A DNA stretch of 64,000 bases, taken from NCBI RefSeq assembly GCF_029338555.1, contig NZ_CP119989.1:1426001-1490000 (forward strand), read 5' to 3'. Both the position numbers and the translations under genes were made by a program. Under the pieces are notes generated by a model. That model did not search any database. It saw only the letters and a program-made list of their open reading frames with translations, and was not told the DNA's origin. This DNA comes from Halobaculum marinum. GTDB taxonomy: Archaea > Halobacteriota > Halobacteria > Halobacteriales > Haloferacaceae. Shown piece after piece: positions 44,759 through 53,915 of this stretch (its first letter is position 1; each line of letters starts with the position of its first letter).

Positions 44759-45121
44759 ATGAGCAACTATCTCGTCGCCCTCGAGGCGGCGTGGCTGGTC
44801 CGCGACGTCGAAGCGATCGACGACGCAATCGGCGTGGCGGTGAGCGAGGCAGGTCGGCGACTCAACGAGGCGAACAAGGAGTTCGTGGACGTGGAGGTGG
44901 GCGCGACGCCGTGTCCCGCCTGCGGCGAGCCGTTCGACTCGGCGTTCATCGCCGCCTCGACCGCCCTCGTCGGCCTCATGCTGGAGATCAACGTGTTCAA
45001 CGCCGACAGCGAGGAGCACGCCACCCGCATCGCGAAAAGCGAGATCGGTGGCGCACTCCGCGACGTCCCGCTCGACGTGATCGACGTGATCGAGACGGAA
45101 GCCGACGACGAGGACGAGTAA
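44759..45121 (+). CDS. UPF0212/DUF555 family protein
   Basis: A 120-residue archaeal protein: MSNYLVALEAAWLVRDVEAIDDAIGVAVSEAGRRLN, then VEVGATPCPACGEPFDSAFIAASTALVGLMLEINVFNADSEEHA. The CPAC motif suggests a bound metal or disulfide. It is conserved across euryarchaea and its function is unknown. ATG 44759 is set by TATA spacing and excludes the long 5' extension. It has no operon partner; the following 118 bases lead to the HTH-CBS gene. Confidence 0.9.
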   Translation: MSNYLVALEAAWLVRDVEAIDDAIGVAVSEAGRRLNEANKEFVDVEVGATPCPACGEPFDSAFIAASTALVGLMLEINVFNADSEEHATRIAKSEIGGALRDVPLDVIDVIETEADDEDE

Positions 45122-45212
45122 CCCGGCGTTCGCCGACCCGTTCTGTCGATCCACCGATGGAGAGCGACCGCCACGGCGTCGGCGGCGTGGGGTGCGGATC
45201 GACCGAACGCTT

Positions 45213-45220
45213 TTTAATAA
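45213..45220 (+). promoter_or_regulatory. TATA box of the HTH-CBS gene
   Basis: TTTAATAA ends 20 bases before ATG 45240; with the preceding T run it is the most AT-rich spot in the neighbourhood and gives leaderless spacing. Confidence 0.7.
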
Positions 45221-45223
45221 CCT

Positions 45224-45237
45224 CGGGTAATCACCCG
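45224..45237. promoter_or_regulatory. Palindromic candidate operator
   Basis: CGGGT-AATC-ACCCG, a 5-base perfect inverted repeat with a 4-base centre, lies exactly between the TATA box and the ATG of the HTH-CBS gene. A dimeric repressor here would block transcription initiation; the gene's own HTH is the obvious candidate for autoregulation (inference). Confidence 0.5.
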
Positions 45238-45239
45238 GC

Positions 45240-45779
45240 ATGGAACTCCCAACGCCGCAGGACCTGCGCGAGCGGCGAACGTCGCTCGATCTCACGCAGA
45301 GCGCGCTCGCCGACCGCGCGGACGTGTCACAGCCGCTGATCGCCCGGATCGAGGGCGGGGACGTCGACCCCCGACTGTCGACGCTCCGGCGCATCGTCGA
45401 GGCGCTCGACGAGGTCGAGGGCGACGTCGTCCGCGCCGCAGACATCATGCACGAGTCGGTGATCAGCGTCGCCCCCGACCAGTCGGTCCGGGAGGCGGTC
45501 GACCTGATGGAGGGGGAGGCGTACTCGCAACTCCCCGTCATCCAGAACGGGACGCCGGTCGGCTCTATCTCCTTCTCGGACGTGAACCAGGCCGGCGAGA
45601 ACGCCGCGGATCTGCCCGTCAGCGAGGTGATGTCGGAGTCGTTCCCGCCGGTGAGCCCCGACGCGACCGTCGACGAGATCCGGAACCTGCTGGAGCACTA
45701 CAAGGCGGTCGTCGTCACAGAGAGCGGTGACGCGGTCGGTATCATCACGGAGGCGGATCTGGCGGCGCAGTTGTCCTGA
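45240..45779 (+). CDS. HTH-CBS transcriptional regulator
   Basis: A 179-residue protein. Residues 1-60 are an XRE-type HTH (QDLRERRTSLDLTQSALADRADVSQPLIARIEGGDVDPRLSTLRRI). Two CBS domains follow (ADIMHESVISVAPDQSVREAVDLM and SEVMSESFPPVSPDATVDEIRNLLEHYKAVVVTE...GIITEADL), a pair that usually senses an adenine nucleotide. It probably switches transcription with energy or SAM/nucleotide state; targets unknown. The leaderless promoter has a palindrome over the initiation site, suggesting autoregulation. Confidence 0.9.
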   Translation: MELPTPQDLRERRTSLDLTQSALADRADVSQPLIARIEGGDVDPRLSTLRRIVEALDEVEGDVVRAADIMHESVISVAPDQSVREAVDLMEGEAYSQLPVIQNGTPVGSISFSDVNQAGENAADLPVSEVMSESFPPVSPDATVDEIRNLLEHYKAVVVTESGDAVGIITEADLAAQLS

Positions 45780-45827
45780 GAACGCTAATCCCAGCGATAT
45801 CGACCGCGTAGACTGCTCCGACGCCTT

Positions 45828-46997
45828 CTATAGCGAGTTCTTGATCTTCTCGAAGAAGCCTTCGCTCACGTCGATCTCTTCGCCGCCGGCCTCCGCGAAC
45901 GTCTTGAGCGCCTCCCGCTGCTCCTCGTTCAGGTCGTCCGGCGTGACGACCTGCACGTTGACGTAGAGGTCGCCGTTCCCACGGCGCCGGAGTCGCGGCA
46001 TCCCCTTCCCCTTCAGGCGGAACGTCTCGCCACTTTGGGTGCCCGCGGGCACTTCGAACTCGACGCTGCCGTCGAGTGTCTCCAACTGCACCGTGTCGCC
46101 GAAGACGGCCTGCGGGAACGACACCGGCTCCGTGAGGTGGAGGTCGGCGCCGTCGCGCTCGAACCGGTCGTCGCCCTCGACGCGCACCTCGATGAGCAGG
46201 TCGCCGTCGCGCGCGCCGGGTTCGCCGGGGGCACCCTCGCCGTCCATCCGGAGGGTCTGTCCGTCCTGAATGCCGGCGGGCACGTCGACCGTCAGCGTCG
46301 ACTCCTCGCGGGTGATCCCCGAGCCGTCACACACTGCGCAGTCCTCGGAGTACAGTTCGCCGTCGCCCTCACACTCCGGGCAGGTGGTCGTCTGCTGGAC
46401 GCGCCCGAGCGGCGTCTGCTGGACGCGCGTCACCTGGCCGCGACCGTCACACTGCGAGCAGGTCCGAACGTCGGCGTCCTCGGGGTGGCCCTCGCCGTCG
46501 CACTCGTCACACCGGGTGGGTCGCGCGACCGTGAACTGCTTCGTGACGCCGTCGTGGGCCTCCTGGAGGTCGATGTCGAGGTTGGTACGGAGGTCCTTCC
46601 CCGGACGTGGGCCGCCGCGCCCGCGGCCGCCGCCACCGCCGAACAGGTCGTTGAAGATGTCGCCGATGCCGCCCATACCGCCGGCACCGCCGCCCATCCC
46701 CCCGAACGGGTCGCCGCCCATGCCGCCGGCGCCCGCGCCGCCGGGGCCGCCGTCGAAGCCGCCGCGCTTCTCGGCCTGCTCGAAGCGGTCGTGGCCCATC
46801 CGGTCGTACGCCGAGCGCTTCTCCTCGTCGGTGAGGACCTCCTTGGCCTTCTTCACCTGCTTGAACTTCTCCTCGGCGTCGTCGGCGTCGCTGACGTCCG
46901 GGTGGTACTCGGTCGCCTTCTGCCGGTACGCCTGTTTGATCTCGTCCTCGGAAGCGTCGCGCGACACGCCGAGCACGTCGTAGAAGTCCTCGCTCAT
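45828..46997 (-). CDS. dnaJ: Chaperone DnaJ (Hsp40)
   Basis: A 389-residue class A J-protein that stimulates DnaK ATPase and delivers clients. The J domain has the HPD motif at 32-34, followed by a Gly/Phe-rich region (about 75-115) and four zinc-binding repeats CDECDGEG, CSQCDGRG, CPECEGDG and CAVCDGSG. The C-terminal substrate and dimer domains end FEKIKNSL. It lies 195 bases downstream of dnaK on the same strand; that gap holds nothing recognised, so it probably has its own promoter or a processed transcript. Confidence 0.97.
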   Translation of the reverse strand: MSEDFYDVLGVSRDASEDEIKQAYRQKATEYHPDVSDADDAEEKFKQVKKAKEVLTDEEKRSAYDRMGHDRFEQAEKRGGFDGGPGGAGAGGMGGDPFGGMGGGAGGMGGIGDIFNDLFGGGGGRGRGGPRPGKDLRTNLDIDLQEAHDGVTKQFTVARPTRCDECDGEGHPEDADVRTCSQCDGRGQVTRVQQTPLGRVQQTTTCPECEGDGELYSEDCAVCDGSGITREESTLTVDVPAGIQDGQTLRMDGEGAPGEPGARDGDLLIEVRVEGDDRFERDGADLHLTEPVSFPQAVFGDTVQLETLDGSVEFEVPAGTQSGETFRLKGKGMPRLRRRGNGDLYVNVQVVTPDDLNEEQREALKTFAEAGGEEIDVSEGFFEKIKNSL

Positions 46998-47192
46998 TCG
47001 TTGTTCGTGGATACGTCCCTCCGGCTATTTCAATCGCGTGGCTTCCGGGACGACTGTTCGCTGAGGGACGTGTCCACACGACGAGAGCGCCGACGCTCGC
47101 GACCGTCGACGGTAGCACGCAACGAAAGAAGAACCGAAGTCCGCCCTCGTCCAGCGAACTGTTCGTCGTCCGAATGACCGACTCGTCGGCGT

Positions 47193-49103
47193 CTACGACT
47201 CCTCTTCGTCGTCCACGTCCTCGAAGTCGGCGTCGACGAACTCCTCGTCGTCGCCCTCGGCACCCGCGGCGCCCGCGCCGGGGCCACCGCCCATGCCACC
47301 CATGCCGCCGGGGCCGGCGCCGCCGGCGCCGCCCGGTCCGGCCTGGGCCTGCTGGGCCTGCTCTTGGTACATCTGCTTGCCGATCTCCTGGAGCGCGTCC
47401 GAGAGGTCCTCGGTCGCGTCTTCGAGTTCGTCGGCGTCGGCCTCCTCGTCGCCGAGCACCTCTTGGACGTTCTCGATCTCTTCGCGGATGTCGGCCTCGA
47501 GGTCGTCGTCGACGTTCTCCTCGTTCTCCTCGAGGAGCGTCTCTGCGCGCTGGACCGCGCTCTCGGCCTCGTTGCGGGCCTCGATGCGGCGGCGGCGTTC
47601 CTCGTCCTCCTCGGCGTGCTGCTCGGCCTCCTGCTGCATCTGCTCGATCTCCTCGTCGGAGAGGCCCGCGCCGCCCTCGATGGTGATCGATTCGGCGTTG
47701 CCCGAGCCCTTGTCCTCGGCCTCAACGTTGACGATACCGTTCTCGTCGATGTTGAAGCCGACCTCGATCTGCGGGGTGCCCGCGGGCGCCGGCGGGATGC
47801 CGGTCAACTGGAACTCGCCGAGCAGTTCGTTCTCCTCGGCGATCTCACGCTCGCCCTGGAACACGCGCACGTCGACGGACGTCTGGTTCGGTGCCGCCGT
47901 CGTGAAGATCTTCGACTCCTCGGTCGGGATGGTCGTGTTCTTCTCGATGAGGCGCTCGAACAGGCCGCCCTTCACCTCGATCCCCAGCGAGAGGGGCGTC
48001 ACGTCGAGCAAGACGAGGTCGTCCACGTCGCCCGAGAGCACGCCGCCCTGGATGGCCGCGCCCATCGCGACGGCTTCGTCGGGGTTGACGTTCTTCTTCG
48101 GCTCGGTACCGAGAATGTCGGTCACCTTCTCCTGCACCTGCGGCATCCGGGTGGAGCCACCGACGAGGATGACCTCGTCGATGTCGCCGGCGTCGTAGCC
48201 GGCGTCGGCCAGCGCCTGCTCGGTCGGCTCGACCGTCCGGTCGATGAGGTCCGACGTGAGGTTCTCGAACGTCGCGCGGGTGATCTCGGTCTCGAGGTGG
48301 ACCGGGCCGGAGTCGGTCGCCGTGATGAACGGGAGGTTGATACTCGCCTGCTTCCGGGAGGACAGTTCGATCTTCGCCTCCTCGGCGGCGTCCTTCAGCC
48401 GCTGGAGCGCCTGGCGGTCCTCGCGCAGGTCGATCCCGTGGTCGTTCTGGAACTCCTCGGCGAGGTGGTCGATGATCGCCTCGTCCCAGTCGTCGCCGCC
48501 GAGGTCGTTGTCCCCGTTCGTCGCGACGACCTCGTACACGCCGCCGCCCAGGTCGAGGACGCTCACGTCGAAGGTGCCGCCACCGAGGTCGTACACCATC
48601 ACGGTCTGGTCGGACTCGTCGTCGAGGCCGTACGCCATCGACGCCGCGGTCGGCTCGTTGACGATGCGCTCGACCTCGAAGCCGGCGATCTCGCCGGCGT
48701 CCTTCGTCGCCTGCCGCTGCTTGTCGTTGAAGTACGCCGGCACCGTGATGACCGCCTTCTCGACGTCGTCGCCGAGGTACTCCTCGGCGTCGCGCTTGAT
48801 CTTCTGGAGGATCATCGCCGAGATCTGCTGGGGCGTGTAGTCCTCGCCGTCGATCTCGACGGAGTAGTTCTCCTCGCCCATGTGCCGCTTGATCGACTGG
48901 ATCGTGCGGTCGGGGTTCTGGACGGCTTGGTTCTTCGCGGGTTTCCCGACGAGTCGCTCTCCGTCGTCGGTGAACGCGACCACCGACGGCGTCGTTCGGT
49001 CACCCTCGCCGTTCACGATGATCTCCGGGTCGTCCCCCTCCATCACCGCGAACGCAGAGTTCGTGGTCCCGAGGTCGATTCCGAGGATCTTGTTGGTCGC
49101 CAT
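47193..49103 (-). CDS. dnaK: Chaperone DnaK (Hsp70)
   Basis: A 636-residue Hsp70. The ATPase domain begins [20 protein letters not shown], with [19 protein letters not shown] and [11 protein letters not shown]. The substrate domain follows, with a lid and a Gly/Ala-rich C-terminal stretch ending [13 protein letters not shown]. It binds exposed hydrophobic segments and needs DnaJ and GrpE, both nearby. ATG 49103 (MATNKIL) is set by a TATA-like element 30 bases upstream; the frame to 49232 is a non-coding extension. Hsp70 is found in halophiles but not most archaea (established knowledge), implying an old transfer. Confidence 0.97.
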   Translation of the reverse strand: MATNKILGIDLGTTNSAFAVMEGDDPEIIVNGEGDRTTPSVVAFTDDGERLVGKPAKNQAVQNPDRTIQSIKRHMGEENYSVEIDGEDYTPQQISAMILQKIKRDAEEYLGDDVEKAVITVPAYFNDKQRQATKDAGEIAGFEVERIVNEPTAASMAYGLDDESDQTVMVYDLGGGTFDVSVLDLGGGVYEVVATNGDNDLGGDDWDEAIIDHLAEEFQNDHGIDLREDRQALQRLKDAAEEAKIELSSRKQASINLPFITATDSGPVHLETEITRATFENLTSDLIDRTVEPTEQALADAGYDAGDIDEVILVGGSTRMPQVQEKVTDILGTEPKKNVNPDEAVAMGAAIQGGVLSGDVDDLVLLDVTPLSLGIEVKGGLFERLIEKNTTIPTEESKIFTTAAPNQTSVDVRVFQGEREIAEENELLGEFQLTGIPPAPAGTPQIEVGFNIDENGIVNVEAEDKGSGNAESITIEGGAGLSDEEIEQMQQEAEQHAEEDEERRRRIEARNEAESAVQRAETLLEENEENVDDDLEADIREEIENVQEVLGDEEADADELEDATEDLSDALQEIGKQMYQEQAQQAQAGPGGAGGAGPGGMGGMGGGPGAGAAGAEGDDEEFVDADFEDVDDEEES

Positions 49104-49130
49104 CTTGCCCCTGGATAGCGCCGCGAGTCC

Positions 49131-49137
49131 GTTAAAC
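49131..49137 (-). promoter_or_regulatory. TATA-like element of dnaK
   Basis: CGTTTAAC on the minus strand spans this position, centred about 30 bases before ATG 49103. No heat-shock motif I know of is evident in the 225-base upstream gap. Confidence 0.5.
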
Positions 49138-49328
49138 GTTACTAGACAGAGCGTACCGTGGTCCGATAGGAAGTCGACGCCTGCTTGCGATCTTCCGTCT
49201 CGCGGTGCGGCGCGAGTGGCAACGCTTATCACGAACCGCGAACGCAGCCGGCGGCGACGACGACGGGGACGGATTCACCGTCTCCTGGTGCGGCGTCGTC
49301 GACGCGCGTAGTCCGGTCGAGTCTGCGT

Positions 49329-50030
49329 TCAGCCGAGCGCCGCCGGCCCCTCGCGCAGCGCCGCGACCGCCTCGGCGACGATCTGATCGCGGTCCGGCGA
49401 GGCGAAGCACTCGTGCCCGCCGTCGTACAGTCGGATCCGGTCGGCGGGCAGACGCTCGCCGACGGCGTCGACGCCGACCAGTCCGTCGGTCAGCGTGCAG
49501 AAGGCGACTTCGTCGTCGGCGGCACGGGGGAGTGACTCCTGTGCTCGGCGTATCTCGCGGACGAACGACGGCGCCAACCCGAGCGCCTCGCGGGCGCTCG
49601 GATCCGCGAGGGCGCCGAGCGTGTCGCGGTCAGGTTCGACCGGCACTAGTTCACGACTCGTCGGCAGCGCCCCCAACACCCGAAACGGGAGCCGCTGGCT
49701 CGGGTGGAGTCCCCACCACGGACTGAGGTGGACGGCCTGCTTCGGGAGCACGCCGTCGTCGATCGCGTGGGCGGCGATGAGGCCGCCGGTGCTGTGGGAG
49801 AGCGCACGGTCGAAGTCTGGCCCGTCGGCGACGTAGTCGGCGAGGGGCCGGAGGTACTCGTCCTCGAAGCTCGTCACGTTCGTCGGAATCTCGCAGGCGT
49901 GGGTTCGGTACCCCTCGTCGGCGAGCGTGTCGAGGAGCCAGCGCGGTTCCGGCTGGTCGGCGGTGTTCCCCCAGCCCATGACGAACAGCAACGGCTCGCC
50001 GTCGTCGGGACCGTGGACGGTGAACTCCAT
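49329..50030 (-). CDS. Alpha/beta hydrolase
   Basis: A 233-residue alpha/beta-hydrolase: LLFVMGWGNTADQPEPRWLLDTLADEGYRTH at the start, the nucleophile elbow LSHSTGG (Ser near 80), a late Asp in CTLTDGLVGVDAVGE, and the final His in YDGGHECFASP. The triad is thus complete. It probably hydrolyses an ester, lactone or peptide; substrate unknown. It sits between dnaK and grpE on the same strand, 109 bases after grpE, and could share the heat-shock transcript without being a chaperone. Confidence 0.87.
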   Translation of the reverse strand: MEFTVHGPDDGEPLLFVMGWGNTADQPEPRWLLDTLADEGYRTHACEIPTNVTSFEDEYLRPLADYVADGPDFDRALSHSTGGLIAAHAIDDGVLPKQAVHLSPWWGLHPSQRLPFRVLGALPTSRELVPVEPDRDTLGALADPSAREALGLAPSFVREIRRAQESLPRAADDEVAFCTLTDGLVGVDAVGERLPADRIRLYDGGHECFASPDRDQIVAEAVAALREGPAALG

Positions 50031-50139
50031 GTGGACGCTGCACGCGCGGGCGACAAAACGGTGTGGTGCGCGAACGGCGCGGTAGGGTGCGGGCGCGGCG
50101 CGGGACTGTGTGGAGGCGCGTCGCCGCGACGGCGACCGC

Positions 50140-50736
50140 CTACTTCTCGTCGTCGCTGACGGTGACCTGCGCGGCCTCGATCACTTTGTCGGCCATCTCG
50201 TACCCCTCTTTGTACACGTCGGCGACGGTGCCCTCGGGGTGCTCGGAGTCGACGCGCATCATCACTTCGTGGCGCTCCGGGTCGACGGATTGCCCCGGTT
50301 CCGGCGAGATGATCTCGACGTTCTCCTCGCCCAGCACGCGGTCGAACGTCTCCAGCGTCGACTCGACGCCCGGGCGGATGTCGGCGTCCGCGTCCTGGTC
50401 GAGCGCGCGCACCAGGTTGTCGCGCACGTCGGTCAGCCGCGCCACGAGGTCCTCGGTCGCGCGCGCCTTCTCCTGCTCTTGGCGCTTCTTCGCGCGCTTC
50501 TTGTAGTTCTGGAAGTCAGCCTTCGTCCGCCGGAGGCTCGACTCCAACTCCTCGACGCGCTCGGCGCTCTCGGCGGCCTCGCGTTCGAGCGCGGCCACTT
50601 CCGCCGCGAGCGCGTCGTCGTACTCGGCGACCGCGTCCGCCAGCGCCGTCTCGGCGGCGCGTTCGCCGTCGCCTGCCTCCTCGTCGACGGCTCCCTCCTC
50701 CGATTCGTCGTGTCCGACGTCGGCCTCGTCGCTCAT
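50140..50736 (-). CDS. grpE: Nucleotide exchange factor GrpE
   Basis: A 198-residue GrpE: an acidic N terminus (about 50 residues), a long coiled coil (VAALEREAAESAERVEELESSLRRTKADFQNYKKRAKKRQEQE) and the beta-wing domain VEIISPEPGQSVDPERHEVMMRVDSEHPEGTVADVYKEGYEM. It drives ADP release from DnaK. ATG 50736 is set by a TATA-like element at 50759-50765; the in-frame 50847 start is excluded. With dnaK and dnaJ it completes the Hsp70 system across 5 kb, broken only by the hydrolase gene. Confidence 0.95.
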   Translation of the reverse strand: MSDEADVGHDESEEGAVDEEAGDGERAAETALADAVAEYDDALAAEVAALEREAAESAERVEELESSLRRTKADFQNYKKRAKKRQEQEKARATEDLVARLTDVRDNLVRALDQDADADIRPGVESTLETFDRVLGEENVEIISPEPGQSVDPERHEVMMRVDSEHPEGTVADVYKEGYEMADKVIEAAQVTVSDDEK

Positions 50737-50758
50737 ACCACACCGAAGCGGTCGCGCG

Positions 50759-50765
50759 GAAATAC
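50759..50765 (-). promoter_or_regulatory. TATA-like element of grpE
   Basis: GTATTTC on the minus strand, about 27 bases before ATG 50736. Confidence 0.5.
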
Positions 50766-50794
50766 GGATTGCGGATCCGGTCGTCGCGGGCGGG

Positions 50795-51007
50795 TCACTC
50801 GTCGGCGTCGGCCGCCGGGCCGCCCTCCTCGCCGTCGGCGGCCGCACGGAGGTCGTCGATCCGACTCGACAGCACCGACAGCGCGGCGTCGGCGTCGACG
50901 TACCCCTTGTCGTACTCGTCGTACACGTCGTCGGCGCCGGCGAGGAACGTCGCCACCGCCTCGTGCATCCCTCTGCCGCGACTGTCGTCGGACTCGTGGT
51001 CGGTCAC
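50795..51007 (-). CDS. Small acidic hypothetical protein
   Basis: A 70-residue protein from GTG 51007 (MTDHESDDSRGRG...) or 57 residues from ATG 50968 (MHEAVATFLAG). The middle ADDVYDEYDKGYVDADAALSVLSSRIDDLRA is helical and acidic. The neighbourhood and composition support a gene but no motif identifies it. It sits 58 bases upstream of the grpE start on the same strand and could be an upstream partner of that unit. Confidence 0.6.
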   Translation of the reverse strand: MTDHESDDSRGRGMHEAVATFLAGADDVYDEYDKGYVDADAALSVLSSRIDDLRAAADGEEGGPAADADE

Positions 51008-51146
51008 GCCCGGAGGTTCGGGCGCACGCCTTGAGTGGGTTGCGGCGACCACGTACGAGGGGACTAACGAACGGCGCGGGTCGCGTACGTCGCGGCACCG
51101 ATGTCTCGCCCGGTCCGGCGTCGTACTCTAGCCCGTCACATGAGTG

Positions 51147-51947
51147 ATGCCCGCCCGTAGCGTCGCGGCCTCGGCGCGGGAGGCCGCATCACTGCTCCGC
51201 GATGTCGTCGCCCGCGGTCGCGAGGCCGGCGTCGGCTTCCTCGCGGCCGCCGTCGCCTACTACGCACTCGTGTCCCTGGTCCCGTTGGTCGCCCTGGCGG
51301 CGCTGGCACTCGCCACCGTCGCCGGCGAGGCGGTCGCCGACCGGGTGGTCCTCGCGCTCGGCGACTCGCTGTCGGTGTCCGGCCGCGACACCGTTCGCCG
51401 AGTGTTCACTACGGCGGTCGGTCGCTCCCAAGCGACCGTCGTCGGTGCGGTCGTGCTCGTGTGGGGAGCGTCACGACTGTTCCGCGGACTCGACCGCGCC
51501 GTCGGGCGGGTGTATCGTCTCGACGACGGCGGCGGGACGGTCCGTCGCGCCCGGGACGCCGCCGTCGTGCTCGCGGCGGTGGTGACCGCCGTCGTCGCCG
51601 CCGTCGGCGTCGACCTCCTCGTCCCCGTCAGCGACCCGTCCGGGCCAGTGGGGCGCGCAACCGCCGTCACCGTCCGGGTCGCGGTCTTGTCCGGACTGCT
51701 GTTCCCGGCGTACTACGTGCTCCCAGACACCTCGCTGTCGATCCGGGAAGCACTCCCCGGGAGCGTCCTCGCGGGCGTCGGGTGGGCGGCGCTGTACGCC
51801 GCGTTCGACGCCTACGTCGCCGCCAGCGCCGGGGGCGCGCTTTCGGGCGCGCTCGGCGCCGTGGTGCTCGTGGTGACGTGGCTCTACGCCGCGTCGGTTC
51901 TCCTCCTCGCGGGCGCCGTCGTCAACGCGGTCGTCGCCGGTCACTGA
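51147..51947 (+). CDS. YihY/UPF0761-family membrane protein
   Basis: A 266-residue protein with six membrane helices. The start GVGFLAAAVAYYALVSLVPLVALAALAL, the SRLFRGLDRAVGRVYR loop and the C-terminal ALGAVVLVVTWLYAASVLLLAGAVVNAVV match YihY, once called ribonuclease BN. The ribonuclease role was shown to belong to a different gene in E. coli, so its function is unclear; a transport or lipid-related role has been suggested. ATG 51147 follows a GTG at 51144 that differs only by one residue. Confidence 0.88.
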   Translation: MPARSVAASAREAASLLRDVVARGREAGVGFLAAAVAYYALVSLVPLVALAALALATVAGEAVADRVVLALGDSLSVSGRDTVRRVFTTAVGRSQATVVGAVVLVWGASRLFRGLDRAVGRVYRLDDGGGTVRRARDAAVVLAAVVTAVVAAVGVDLLVPVSDPSGPVGRATAVTVRVAVLSGLLFPAYYVLPDTSLSIREALPGSVLAGVGWAALYAAFDAYVAASAGGALSGALGAVVLVVTWLYAASVLLLAGAVVNAVVAGH

Positions 51948-51985
51948 CCGCCGAGCGTTGCTTCTCTGTGGAGGCGACGACGGCG

Positions 51986-51993
51986 CACTTATG
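51986..51993 (+). promoter_or_regulatory. TATA box of the XPB gene
   Basis: CACTTATG is centred 28 bases before GTG 52018, giving a leaderless start there. The in-frame ATG at 51991 falls inside the box and would not be on such a transcript. Confidence 0.6.
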
Positions 51994-52017
51994 CCTCGCG
52001 CCCGGCCACCTCCGTCC

Positions 52018-53364
52018 GTGCCGTCGGTAACGCTCACCTACGAGGACGGGACGGTCCGGGTCGCCGGCGCGCCCGACGAGTCGCTCCCGGGGGTCGAGAC
52101 GGACGCTCGCTCGGCCGCCCGCCGGGCGCCCGCCCACCGCTACCCCGAGGTCCGCGACGCCCTCCACGAGCGCGGCTACGACGTGACCGACCGCGTCCTC
52201 GACGCCCCGGACCTCCCAGCGCTGTCGTCGGGGTACACCCTCCGCGACTACCAACGGGAGGCGCTCGACGCGTGGCGCGACGCGGGTCGCCGCGGCGTCC
52301 TCGAACTCCCGACGGGGAGCGGGAAGACCGTTATCGCGCTGGAGGCCATCGCCGAGGCGGGCGTCGCCGCGCTCGTCGTCGTGCCGACGGTCGACCTGCT
52401 GGAGCAGTGGCACCGCGAACTCTCCTCGACGTTCGACGTGCCGGTCGGCCGCCTGGGCGGCGGCGAACAGCAAGTCGAGGCGATAACGGTGTCAACGTAC
52501 GACTCGGCGTACCTCCGCGCCGACGAGTTGGGCGACCGCTTCGGCCTCCTCGTGTTCGACGAGGTCCACCACCTCGGCGGCGAGGGGTACCGCGATATCG
52601 CTCGCCTGTTCGCCGCTCCCGCGCGCCTCGGCCTGACGGCGACGTTCGAGCGCCCGGACGGCGCCCACGAGGCGGTCGTCGACCTCGTCGGCCCCGTGGT
52701 GTACGCGCTCGACGCCGACGACCTCGCGGGCGACCACCTCGCGGACTACGAGGTGCGCCGCGTCGAGGTCGAACTGACTGACGACGAGCGCGAACGCTAC
52801 GAGGCCGCCCAGGGAACGTTCCTCGACTACGTCCGCGACGCCGGGATCACGTTCCGCTCGGGGTCGGACTACCAAGAACTCGTGAAGCGCTCGGGGAACG
52901 ACCCCCGCGCACGCGAGGCGCTCCTGGCGAAACAGCGCGCCCGCGAGGTGATGATGAACGCCGACGCGAAGCTCGACGAACTCGCGCGGATCCTCGACCG
53001 CCACCGCGGCGAGCGTGTCATCGTGTTCACCGCCCACACGGCGCTGGTGTATCGTATCTCCGAGCGGTTCCTGATCCCCGCCATCACCGCCGAGACAGGT
53101 GTCGAGGAGCGCCGCGAGACGCTGTCTCGGTTCCGGGAGGGCACCTACTCGCGGGTCGTCGCGGCGAACGTCCTCGACGAGGGCGTCGACGTGCCGGAGG
53201 CCAGCGTCGGGGTCATCCTCTCCGGCAGCGGGTCCGAGCGGGAGTTCACCCAACGGCTCGGCCGGGTGCTCCGCCCCGGCGCCGACGGGACGAAGACGGC
53301 GACGTTGTACGAACTCGTCACCAGTGAGACCGCCGAAGAACGAGTCGCGCGGCGGCGTCGGTGA
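52018..53364 (+). CDS. xpb: XPB-like DNA helicase (Rad25)
   Basis: A 448-residue SF2 helicase. An N-terminal DNA-damage-recognition-like part is followed by Walker A LPTGSGKT at 97-104, DEVHH at 181-185 (Walker B variant), LGLTATFER motif III, and the second lobe with VIVFTAHT and QRLGRVLRPG motif VI. XPB unwinds or translocates on DNA in nucleotide excision repair. It works with Bax1, and the bax1-like gene is 550 bases downstream on the same strand. The start is GTG 52018 by TATA spacing, giving 448 rather than 468 residues. Confidence 0.9.
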   Translation: MPSVTLTYEDGTVRVAGAPDESLPGVETDARSAARRAPAHRYPEVRDALHERGYDVTDRVLDAPDLPALSSGYTLRDYQREALDAWRDAGRRGVLELPTGSGKTVIALEAIAEAGVAALVVVPTVDLLEQWHRELSSTFDVPVGRLGGGEQQVEAITVSTYDSAYLRADELGDRFGLLVFDEVHHLGGEGYRDIARLFAAPARLGLTATFERPDGAHEAVVDLVGPVVYALDADDLAGDHLADYEVRRVEVELTDDERERYEAAQGTFLDYVRDAGITFRSGSDYQELVKRSGNDPRAREALLAKQRAREVMMNADAKLDELARILDRHRGERVIVFTAHTALVYRISERFLIPAITAETGVEERRETLSRFREGTYSRVVAANVLDEGVDVPEASVGVILSGSGSEREFTQRLGRVLRPGADGTKTATLYELVTSETAEERVARRRR

Positions 53365-53379
53365 GCGACGGCGGACTGC

Positions 53380-53802
53380 TCACGACTCGGTCACGTCCAC
53401 ACGCATCGACCCCTGCCTGCTGAACTCCTCGTAGGTCAGCGACGTTTCGAGGGTGACCTCGACGCGTTCGCCCGCCGGAACCGTGATCGACTCGGAGGTG
53501 GACACCTCACGTTCGTCGTCGTCCGAGCCCGCCGTCGCGGTGACGACGACGGTGCCCGAGCGTTCCTCGCCCGCTCGGTTCTCGACGGTGACGCGGACGA
53601 GGAGCGCGCCGTCGTCTCCCTCCACGTCGAGGAAGTCCCTGATGACGAGCCCCTCCTCACCGGTGTTCGGGCCGCCCTCCGGCGAGCGCGGCGGTGTCAA
53701 CGGTCCCGAGGGCGAGGCGGGAGACGTACAGCCGGCGGTCGCGACGACGCCGCCGGCGACGGCGGCGCGGGCGAGCGACCCGAGGAGGCGACGGCGCTTC
53801 AC
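53380..53802 (-). CDS. Tat-exported small lipoprotein
   Basis: A 140-residue protein: MKRRRLLGSLARAAVAGG with a twin-arginine signal and lipobox TAGC at about 22-25, then a 40-residue Pro/Gly linker and a beta-rich domain (VRVTVENRAGEERSGTVVVTATAG ... VTLETSLTYEEF), similar to FxLYD or CARDB-like folds. It should be lipid-anchored outside the membrane. It is antisense between XPB and the Bax1 gene; no shared function is implied by sequence. Confidence 0.82.
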   Translation of the reverse strand: MKRRRLLGSLARAAVAGGVVATAGCTSPASPSGPLTPPRSPEGGPNTGEEGLVIRDFLDVEGDDGALLVRVTVENRAGEERSGTVVVTATAGSDDDEREVSTSESITVPAGERVEVTLETSLTYEEFSRQGSMRVDVTES

Positions 53803-53915
53803 ACGAGACGGGTTTCGGGGGTCCAGTATGAGCCTTGTCCATCTCGCCGGCTGATCCGCGCCGTGACCGCCGGCGCTTTACCCCCCGCCGGTCAACTCGA
53901 AGCGACCACCGAGCC

